Of a DNA stretch of 64,000 nt, positions 16,979-24,769 are shown piece after piece. The stretch is from Massilia sp. BJB1822. GTDB lineage: Bacteria > Pseudomonadota > Gammaproteobacteria > Burkholderiales > Burkholderiaceae_D. Position 1 is the first letter of the stretch, and every line of letters starts with the position of its first letter. A program made the position numbers and the translations under genes. The stretch spans positions 186,001 through 250,000 of the forward strand of contig NZ_JABWEB010000007.1 of assembly GCF_013369485.1 (NCBI RefSeq), in the 5' to 3' direction. The notes beneath the pieces are model-generated. The model was not told where the DNA came from. It did no database searches and saw only the letters and a list, made by a program, of their open reading frames with translations.

Positions 16979-17711
16979 GGTGTTCTTTCTCAAGCGGGTG
17001 GGGCGCGCAACGGGCCCAATCCGCCATTTTACCTTGCCAGACCCGGCGGCCCAAGGCCGTCACTGGGGCCAGTTCTTGTTGTTTTTCGGGATGATACTTG
17101 CATTTTGGTATTGACGATTATGCTTTTGCCATGGTTTTATTGAGGGCTTCAAATGACTGGCTCCCGCCAGGCGAAATGGATTCTTGCAAAGATAATCATC
17201 GCGCCAGGAATATGTTTCGCGTCGAATTAATAATTTGACGTTTATATATAAAATATAAACATCTAATCAGTTTTTCTTTTCTTTTAAATCTTCTCTCTAG
17301 GTAATTTGTTTTTTCAAATAAGAAAATTCAAAATGCGCATATTGTCGCTCGCGATTCTGTTTTGAATTAAATTCTGAAAAATTAGTAATATTTCGAATTT
17401 TATTCTGCGCCCATCCGGGGAAATCCATGCATATCGGCGGAAATCACGGAAGATCGCCGCTACTTTTTTCGCTCATTGTTGTAATCTTGCAGCGGAAAAA
17501 GGACGATAGTGTTGTTTTCTTCCCCTGAAAATTCTTGCGCGATTGACAGGCTTGCCATCTGCATGTTTCCATGCATTTCGTAAGTCGCTAGCATTTCAAT
17601 ATGCGCGGCGACTTATTGGATTCTTTCCTGCTCTATTTGATCAGGAAGTAGTCGGGACAAAAAATACGTGATTAAAACAAACAGCAAGATAGCTTGAGAT
17701 AGGAAATCACA
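16979..17711. other. Long AT-rich intergenic spacer
   Basis: About 730 bases without a convincing gene. The first 100 bases are GC-rich. From about 17090 the base composition becomes strongly AT-rich, with runs such as TTTATATATAAAATATAAAC near 17240. A TTGACA at 17543-17548 is a possible -35 element but has only a poor -10 (TTTCCA). The stretch ends in the leader of the Oar-like receptor gene, whose ribosome-binding site is AGGA shortly before 17712. Confidence 0.6.
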
Positions 17712-20700
17712 ATGATTAGAAAGACCATTCTTGTTCGTGCTTTAGCAGTGGCTTTTGGCGCCGGCGCGCTGACGGTGGCGATGCTGCCGTCGGCGCTGGC
17801 GCAGTCGAATGCCGCCGGTAACATCTTCGGCCGTGTGGACGGCGCCGCCGGCGCTGCCGTGGTGCTGAACAACGTTGATACCGGTGTGAAGCGTACCGTC
17901 ACCCTCGATGCCAGCGGCCGCTACAACGCGACCGCCATGCCGCCCGGCCACTACAAGGTCGAGCTGCAGCGCGAAGGCAAAGTCGTCAACACCACCGAAG
18001 TCGACGTGATCGTCGGCCAGGGCGTGGAAGCATCCTTCGGCGCCATCCAGGCGGTGCAGGTGACGGGCCGCCGCAGCCGCATCGACATCTCCAACACCAA
18101 TAACGGTGCGGTGTTCACCGCCAAGGAACTGGCCAAGCTGCCAGTGGCCAACAACGTGGACGCCATCATCCAGCTGGCGCCGAACACCACCCGCGCCGAC
18201 TCGCGCTACGCGGCTGGCGCTTCCTTCGGCGGCGGCGGCGCGTCCGAGAATGCTTACTACATCAACGGTTTCCCTGTCACCAATCCGCTGACCCAGCTGG
18301 GCGGCTCGGAACTGCCTTTCGGCGCCATCGCCCAGGCCCAGGTGCTGACCGGCGGCTTCGGCGCCGAGTTCGGCCGTTCCGTGGGCGGCGTGGTCAACAT
18401 CACCACCAAGAGCGGCACCAATAACTGGGAAGCCGGCGGCACCTTCAGCATCGAGCCGAACGCCCTGACCGCGCGCAAGAAAGACCAGTACTATCCGGTC
18501 ACCGGTTCCAACCCGGCCACCGACGGCACTCTGTTCCGCCGCAAGTCGGAAGATTCGAGCACCAAGCGCACCTTTGGCGGCTATGTGGGCGGCCCGATCA
18601 TCAAGGATCAGCTGTTCATGTTTGTTGCCGTCGAGCGCAAGAAGGATGACCTGGCCGGCGTCAACGCCTACGCCAACACCGTCGGCATCGTCGGCAGCCC
18701 GACCCTGGCCACCACCGGCTGGGCCGAGCGCCAGGACGTGTCGGACCGCTATCTGGCCAAGTTCGACTGGAACATCAACGACAACCACCGCCTCGAAGCG
18801 ACCCTGATCGGCGACAACAACAAAGAAGACCGCCAGCTCTTCGGCTATGACTATGTCAATGGCCGCGGCAGCAAGCAGACCTCGTCCGAGCACTACAAAA
18901 ACAACTCGAACTACACGCCGGTTGGCGCCGATTCGCGCATCCTGCGCTACACCGGCAACCTGACCGACGACCTGACCGTGTCCGCTCTGTACGGCAAGAG
19001 CAAGACCAAGATCAGCAATACCTATGACGGCGATCTGAGCAGCATGTTCCAGATCAATGCCGCGGCCCGCGCCCGCGTGCCAGGCTTGAACTACAGCACG
19101 CCGCAAGTGTTGGTGAGCACCATCTTCCCGAACGGCGCCAAGAACGAAACCACGTCGTCGCGCATCGACCTGGAATACAAGATCTCCAGCCACACCATCC
19201 GCGGCGGCTTCGACAAGAACAAGCTGAAATCGATCGAAGCCGGTGAAGTGACGGCCGGCGGCGGCATCTGGTTCTACGACAAGGTGGACAATCCGACCGC
19301 CGTCAACAAGCTGAACGGCGTACCGGTCGTCATCGCCAATGGCGGCGGCTACGGCAGCCAGGGCTACTTCGTCAGCCGCCGTCTGTTCAACAGCGCCACC
19401 AATGCCTACTCCGACCAGGATGCCAAGTACCTGGAAGACCGCTGGCAGGTGAACAAGGACTTGCTGGTGACCGTCGGCCTCCGCAGCGAAGGCTTCAAGA
19501 ACAAGAACGGCGACGGTGAAACCTTCCTGGAAGTGAAGAACCAGATCTCGCCACGCCTGTCCGCTGCCTGGGACGTGAACGGCGACGCCTCGTTCAAGGT
19601 GTTCGGTAGCGCCGGCCGTTACGCGCTGCAGATCCCGACCCACCTGGCCGTGCGCGGCGCCAGCCGCTCGACCAACACCCGCGAGTACTTCACCTATACC
19701 GGCACCGACGCCAACGGTGCACCGGTGGGCCTGAAGAACCTGACCGGCGTGACCTCGACCAACAACGAGTTCGGCCAGGCCAAGGACGTCAATACGCTGA
19801 CGGCGGTGGACATCAAGCCAACCTACCAGGATGAAATCACGGCCGGCTTCGAAAAAGCCCTGTCCGCTGACCTGAACGTGGGCGCGAAAGCCACCTTCCG
19901 CAAGCTGAAGCAGACCATCGACGACTACTGCGACGACCGCGCCGTGGCCGCCTGGGCGGAGCGCAACCATGTCAACACCGACCACTGGAGCGGTCTGGGC
20001 TGCGTCACCTTCAATCCGGGCAAGGACAACACCTTCCGTGTTGACTTCAATGGCGACAAGAAGTACACCCTGGTCAACCTGAGCAAGGACGACCTGGGCT
20101 TCGAGAAAGCCAAGCGCGACTACGTGGCGCTGGACTTCTTCGCCGAGCACCCGCTGCGCAATGGCTGGTATGGCCGCGTGAACTACACCTGGTCGCGCAG
20201 CAAAGGCAACACCGAAGGCCAGACCCGTTCCGACAATGCCCAGACCGACGTGGCTGCCACCTCGACCTGGGATACGGCGGAGCTGATGAGCGGCGCCAAC
20301 GGCTTGTTGCCGAACAACCGCAAGCACCAGATCAAGGCCTATGGCTTCTACGAGCTGAATCCGGAATGGACGCTGGGCGGCAACTTCCTGGCAGCCTCCG
20401 GCCGTCCACGCAGCTGCTTCGGCAACGATCCTAACCTGCCGGACGATGCGCCAGACTACGGTTCGGTCTATTTCTGGTGCGGCACCAAGGCGGCTCCGCG
20501 CGGCACCTTCGGCACCCTGCCATGGGATATTCGCCTGGACATGAACCTGGCTTACCGCCCGGCCATGCTGAAAGGCTTGACCCTGAAGCTGGACGTGTTC
20601 AACGTGGCCAACAAGCAAACCACCCAGAACGTGGAAGAAACCTACAACCTGACCGGCACCACGATCAACCCGAGCTACCAGCGCGTGATCAGCTACACGG

Positions 20701-20747
20701 CGCCGCGTTCGGCCAAGTTCACGGTCGAGTACAACCACCGCTTCTAA
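17712..20747 (+). CDS. TonB-dependent receptor with carboxypeptidase-regulatory-like domain (Oar-like)
   Basis: A 1011-residue outer-membrane receptor. A signal peptide (MIRKTILVRALAVAFG... ending ALAQ) is followed by a carboxypeptidase-regulatory-like beta-sandwich domain (about residues 34-105: NIFGRVDGAAGAAVVL through GHYKVELQREGK). A plug follows, with the variant signature GGFGAEFGRSVGGVVNITTK. The large barrel ends KFTVEYNHRF. This layout is that of Oar-type proteins, some of which move proteins or peptides across the outer membrane. The ligand here is unknown. Its first 25 residues are almost the same as those of the next receptor although the rest is not, and the first codons are AT-rich with rare AGA. 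It is monocistronic, with a terminator just behind. Confidence 0.9.
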   Translation: MIRKTILVRALAVAFGAGALTVAMLPSALAQSNAAGNIFGRVDGAAGAAVVLNNVDTGVKRTVTLDASGRYNATAMPPGHYKVELQREGKVVNTTEVDVIVGQGVEASFGAIQAVQVTGRRSRIDISNTNNGAVFTAKELAKLPVANNVDAIIQLAPNTTRADSRYAAGASFGGGGASENAYYINGFPVTNPLTQLGGSELPFGAIAQAQVLTGGFGAEFGRSVGGVVNITTKSGTNNWEAGGTFSIEPNALTARKKDQYYPVTGSNPATDGTLFRRKSEDSSTKRTFGGYVGGPIIKDQLFMFVAVERKKDDLAGVNAYANTVGIVGSPTLATTGWAERQDVSDRYLAKFDWNINDNHRLEATLIGDNNKEDRQLFGYDYVNGRGSKQTSSEHYKNNSNYTPVGADSRILRYTGNLTDDLTVSALYGKSKTKISNTYDGDLSSMFQINAAARARVPGLNYSTPQVLVSTIFPNGAKNETTSSRIDLEYKISSHTIRGGFDKNKLKSIEAGEVTAGGGIWFYDKVDNPTAVNKLNGVPVVIANGGGYGSQGYFVSRRLFNSATNAYSDQDAKYLEDRWQVNKDLLVTVGLRSEGFKNKNGDGETFLEVKNQISPRLSAAWDVNGDASFKVFGSAGRYALQIPTHLAVRGASRSTNTREYFTYTGTDANGAPVGLKNLTGVTSTNNEFGQAKDVNTLTAVDIKPTYQDEITAGFEKALSADLNVGAKATFRKLKQTIDDYCDDRAVAAWAERNHVNTDHWSGLGCVTFNPGKDNTFRVDFNGDKKYTLVNLSKDDLGFEKAKRDYVALDFFAEHPLRNGWYGRVNYTWSRSKGNTEGQTRSDNAQTDVAATSTWDTAELMSGANGLLPNNRKHQIKAYGFYELNPEWTLGGNFLAASGRPRSCFGNDPNLPDDAPDYGSVYFWCGTKAAPRGTFGTLPWDIRLDMNLAYRPAMLKGLTLKLDVFNVANKQTTQNVEETYNLTGTTINPSYQRVISYTAPRSAKFTVEYNHRF

Positions 20748-20784
20748 GCCTGCAGCCAGCCGCCCGGGGGCGGCTGGTGGATGG

Positions 20785-20813
20785 AACCGCCGCTTTTGTG
20801 GCGGTTTTTTTGT
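20785..20813 (+). terminator. Rho-independent terminator
   Basis: AACCGCC and GGCGGTT arms around GCTTTTGT are followed by a run of Ts, about 40 bases after the Oar-like receptor stop codon. A GC-rich hairpin, AGCCGCC / GGCGGCT, lies just before it. Confidence 0.85.
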
Positions 20814-21483
20814 GCCTTTCTGTGCGGAAAAATGAGGCAATTTCGCAACGTTTCCCCCTTCTTTTGCCGTCTTCGTCAGCATGTTTGTTGACAGGATAGG
20901 CAATATGACCTGATAGTAACTCCCATTGCCAATTCATCCGGCAATTTCCGCTTTTATCCCTCCTTTTATTTGCGCGACGCAAAAGATCTATTGCGCGCAT
21001 TCCTTATTCTTCCTTAAGCTTGCATTAAGCTGGATTGCCTTATCTTGGGCAAAATTCTTTAATTAAATTTATATTAACAACAAAAAAATACATTTGACTA
21101 TTTTTAAGTCTTTGGAATTTATCGTTTCTCAATAATTGCATTATGAAAGTTTGCTACTGGCTAGGCGGTAAGCGTGCTGCCATGCGCCTTGCCAGGGCCT
21201 TGATTTACTCTCTGTTTGCGTATTTTTGCGACTGGATATCGGTATTCTTAATAATGGATAATTGTTGTTTTTTAGGTATATCTGGAGGCAGATTTGTTGA
21301 CACTTAAGGTTTTAATATGGTTCCATCCAGCACTGGATTTAATTTGAATTGATTGAATCCAATTTGCCCAAAAGGCGATTGTAGGTGGTTTTAGTTGGGA
21401 CAAATAATCGGTGTTGCAGAGGCATGGTGGCGCAAGTTTCCTACCCAAGCTGATACTGCGCATGCTTAACTTTAGGAACCAAA
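20814..21483. other. Long AT-rich intergenic spacer
   Basis: About 670 bases with no supported gene, very AT-rich between about 21000 and 21170. A TTGACA occurs at 21297-21302, but no -10 sits at normal distance. The last bases carry an AGGAA ribosome-binding site just before the next receptor start. The length and composition resemble the spacer before the previous receptor. Confidence 0.6.
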
Positions 21484-24345
21484 ATGTTGAGAAAAACTAC
21501 TCTTGTTCGTGCTTTGACGGTGGCGTTCGGTACTTCGGCGCTGACTGCCGCGATGGTGCAGCCAGCAATGGCGCAAGCGAATCCGCCGGCGGCGGAAGCA
21601 ACCCCGACTCGCGTGGTCGTGACCGGCTCGCTGATCAGCCGCGCCGATAAGGAGACGCCTAGCCCCGTGCAGGTGCTGAGCTCGGATGACCTGATCAAAT
21701 CCGGCTACACCAGCGTGGCCGAAGTGCTGAGCAACCTGACCGCCAACGGTCAAGGTGCGCTGTCCAATGGTTTCGCCGGCGCCTTCGCCAATGGCGGTTC
21801 CGGTGTGTCGCTGCGCGGCCTGACCGTGGGTCTGACCCTGGTGCTGATCGACGGCCACCGCATGGCGCCGTATCCGCTGTCCGATGACGGCCAGCGTTCC
21901 TTCGTCGACGTGTCCGCCATCCCCTTCGACGCCATCGAGCGCGTCGAGGTGCTGAAAGACGGCGCATCGTCGGTCTACGGTTCAGACGCGATTTCGGGCG
22001 TGGTCAACATCATCCTGAAGAAAAACTTCAACGGCACCAGCATCAAGGCCGATGCCGGCCGTTCCCAGCATGGCGGCGGCCGCAACTACAAGGTGGCTTT
22101 GACCACCGGTATCGGCGACCTGCAGGCCGATGGCTATAACGCCTTCATCAGCCTGGAGCACCGCAATTCCGACCGCATCCGCATGATCCAGCGCAAAGGC
22201 CTGGGCGACTGGACCAGCAATGACTGGTCCAACCGCGGCGGCCTGAATTTGGAGCGCGGCGTGCCGAATGCGGGGAATGCCCGCCTGGCGCATGGCCGCG
22301 TACCATTCTTTTACCGTCCTGGCGAGGGCGGAGTCAACAATCCGGCCAATTTCCAGTTCCTGGCGCCGGGCTGTAACCATGCCCTGTACATGGCGGGCGG
22401 CTGCGCCGTGCCGGACACCGAGTCGAACATCCAGCCTGACTCGGAAAACACCAATGTCCTGGCCGGCTTCACCAAGACGCTGAACCAGGATTGGACGCTG
22501 GCGGTGAAAGCTTCGCGCTTCCAGCGCAACAGCCAAAATAACCGCGGCCTGCCGCTGAACTTCTCGCAGGCCACCTTCGCCGGCTTTACCTCCCTGATTC
22601 CGGGCCAGCCGCCGAAGGTCGTCAACACCATCCCCTCGACGCTGTTCCCGAACGGCGTGCAGGGTAATAATCTGGGCGGCCCAGCCCGCCTGTACGGCAT
22701 CATTCCTGGCATCGCGCCGGCGGCCTCGACCGAAAGTAAAACGGTGGCCACCCGTCTGGTCGCGGATCTGGACGGCACCATCGGCGCCTGGACGGTGAAG
22801 GCGGCTGCGGGGGTGAGCCGGGTGAAAGCCACCATCGGCTATAACGGCTATGTCAACCGTGTCGCTCTGTACAATGCCCTGAACGCGCCGGACGGCCCCG
22901 GCAAATTCAACCCTTTGGGCGGCAATAGTGCTGACCTGCTGGCCCAGATCGCGCCGAGCTTCAGCAATGAGTCGACTTCCGATCTGAGCTTTGTGGATGC
23001 GAACTTTGGCCGCGAGTTGATGCAGCTGCCGGGGGGGCCGCTGAGCCTGGCCGCAGGCGTGTCTTACATCAAGAAAAAACTCAATGCGCCACCGGCTGAC
23101 CTGATGAGCCGCGGCATCGTCAATAGCGGCAATGCCTACGCCTCCGGCAAGGAAACCAATACCGCCGCTTACGCCGAGTTGAACGCCGCTGTGTTGAAGA
23201 ACCTGGAGCTGAACGCGTCCGCCCGTTATGACCACTTCGATACCTACGGCAACTCGTTTACGCCGAAGGTCGGCTTCAAGTTCAAGCCGCATGAAATGGC
23301 TTCGCTGCGCGGCACCTTCTCGAAGGGCTTCCGTGCTCCGAGCGCGACGGAAAATGGCGTGGCCTCGAGCACGTTTAACTTCAATACCATCAACGACCCT
23401 GTCCTGTGCGCCGATGGCAGCAACAAGACCAAGGGTAATGTGGTGACGGCTTGCGGCATGACCCCGACCTACGTTCAGCTGACCAACAAGGATCTGGCGC
23501 CGGAAAAATCCAAGTCGTATACCCTGGGCCTGATCCTGGAGCCGATGAAGAACCTGAGCGCGACACTGGACTACTACCACATCAAGGTGACCGGCCAGAT
23601 CAATTCGGCTGCAGGCGTGCCTGGCTTCGTTCCGGTCTATTTCCGTAACGCGCCAGTGCCAACCGACATCTCGGACGGCAAGGGCGGCACCTACGTCGAT
23701 ACGCCATCGGTCGGCACGATCGCCTATATCACCTCGCCATTCGTGAACGCGGGCAGCACCGAAACCAGCGGTGTGGAAATGGACTTGTCCTACAAGCACA
23801 AGCTGGGTGATCTGGGTACGGCCAAGGTGGGTCTGACCGTCAATCACATGATCAACTACAAGTTGACCAGCGGCGACAAGACGGTGGAACTGGCCGGCAC
23901 CCACGGTCCTTCGGCCATCAGCGGCAACACCGGCAATCCGCGTAACCGCGCTCAGCTGACGCTGGGCTGGGACCGTGGTCCGCTGACCACGACCGCGACC
24001 GCCAACTGGGTCAGCTCCTACTCTGGTCTGGATCCGGCCGGCGGCGTTACCGATTGCGCCGACGCCTGGTCGCTGTCTTCGCGCGGCTATTATTCCGGCG
24101 GCTCGCATCAGCCGCTCGAATTCTGCAAGATCAAATCCTTCACCACGGTGGATCTGAACGTGCTGTACCGCTTTGACAAGAACCTGACCCTGAAGGCGTC
24201 GATCCTGAACCTGTTCGACAAGCGTCCGCCGCTGGACGTGGCGACCTACGGCAATGCGGGTAGCAACTACGGTTATAACGCCACCTTGCACCAAGCTGGC
24301 GCAGTGGGCCGCTTCTTCAGCCTGGGCGCGAGCTACAACTTCTAA
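21484..24345 (+). CDS. TonB-dependent receptor
   Basis: A 953-residue outer-membrane receptor. The signal peptide MLRKTTLVRALTVAFG...AMAQ closely matches the one of the preceding Oar-like receptor. The mature protein begins with TRVVVTGSLISRADKETPSPVQVL. The plug carries VEVLKDGASSVYGSDAISGVVNIILKK (about residues 155-181, quoted here in parts: KDGASSVYGSDAISGVVN). The barrel ends in the typical FSLGASYNF with a terminal phenylalanine, the outer-membrane insertion signal. There is no regulatory N-terminal extension and no carboxypeptidase-like domain. It has its own terminator and spacer, so it is probably transcribed alone. The ligand is unknown. Confidence 0.92.
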   Translation: MLRKTTLVRALTVAFGTSALTAAMVQPAMAQANPPAAEATPTRVVVTGSLISRADKETPSPVQVLSSDDLIKSGYTSVAEVLSNLTANGQGALSNGFAGAFANGGSGVSLRGLTVGLTLVLIDGHRMAPYPLSDDGQRSFVDVSAIPFDAIERVEVLKDGASSVYGSDAISGVVNIILKKNFNGTSIKADAGRSQHGGGRNYKVALTTGIGDLQADGYNAFISLEHRNSDRIRMIQRKGLGDWTSNDWSNRGGLNLERGVPNAGNARLAHGRVPFFYRPGEGGVNNPANFQFLAPGCNHALYMAGGCAVPDTESNIQPDSENTNVLAGFTKTLNQDWTLAVKASRFQRNSQNNRGLPLNFSQATFAGFTSLIPGQPPKVVNTIPSTLFPNGVQGNNLGGPARLYGIIPGIAPAASTESKTVATRLVADLDGTIGAWTVKAAAGVSRVKATIGYNGYVNRVALYNALNAPDGPGKFNPLGGNSADLLAQIAPSFSNESTSDLSFVDANFGRELMQLPGGPLSLAAGVSYIKKKLNAPPADLMSRGIVNSGNAYASGKETNTAAYAELNAAVLKNLELNASARYDHFDTYGNSFTPKVGFKFKPHEMASLRGTFSKGFRAPSATENGVASSTFNFNTINDPVLCADGSNKTKGNVVTACGMTPTYVQLTNKDLAPEKSKSYTLGLILEPMKNLSATLDYYHIKVTGQINSAAGVPGFVPVYFRNAPVPTDISDGKGGTYVDTPSVGTIAYITSPFVNAGSTETSGVEMDLSYKHKLGDLGTAKVGLTVNHMINYKLTSGDKTVELAGTHGPSAISGNTGNPRNRAQLTLGWDRGPLTTTATANWVSSYSGLDPAGGVTDCADAWSLSSRGYYSGGSHQPLEFCKIKSFTTVDLNVLYRFDKNLTLKASILNLFDKRPPLDVATYGNAGSNYGYNATLHQAGAVGRFFSLGASYNF

Positions 24346-24387
24346 GCTGATCAATCCAGGGTCCCTTGCGGGCGCTGGATTGTTGTA

Positions 24388-24414
24388 AAACCGCCGCATT
24401 GCGGCGGTTTTTTT
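24388..24414 (+). terminator. Rho-independent terminator
   Basis: CCGCCGC-ATT-GCGGCGG with flanking A and T runs forms a strong hairpin with seven Ts, about 45 bases behind the receptor gene. Confidence 0.9.
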
Positions 24415-24769
24415 ACATATTTTTGCTGACTTTTTCACTTTTTCAGTAATTTATCTACTATTAGTCCATTCCTTTTGGTTATGCATCAATGCATTTTCAT
24501 ATGGCAAACATGCCGAGATGACATGCATCTTTCTCTCTTTTCCCAGTTTTTCTCAGTTTTTGTGCCTGATTTGCATATTTTCTAAGCGGAAATATGGGAA
24601 ACATAAATTTCCCTGTTTGGCAAGTTTTTGTTGTTGCGCTTTCGCAACGACTTAATTCTCGAAACTGACTTTCCACTGCCTGGAATGTTTTCATGCCCCC
24701 CTTCGGTGATCCAAACGGATCATTGAATGATGCTTTATCACAGAAAACGCATTTCAAGCGGAGAGAGTT
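24415..24769. other. AT-rich spacer before the TTG-start receptor
   Basis: About 355 bases without a gene. The last part holds the element TTCAAGCGGAGAGAGTTTTG, which is nearly identical in front of the next receptor gene and similar in front of the receptor starting at 40075. A clear sigma-70 promoter could not be named. Confidence 0.55.

Noticed and set aside
17230..17260. TTGACG followed by TATATA-like sequence as receptor promoter
   Set aside because: The spacing to a usable -10 does not fit and the position is about 450 bases before the start codon.
17742..20903. A very long open frame (over 1000 codons) antisense to the Oar-like receptor, with similar long antisense frames opposite the other receptors, glnE and yhdP
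   Set aside because: Their translations are rich in His, Gln, Arg and Val without domains, signal peptides or ribosome-binding sites. They are what GC-rich codon bias produces opposite real genes.
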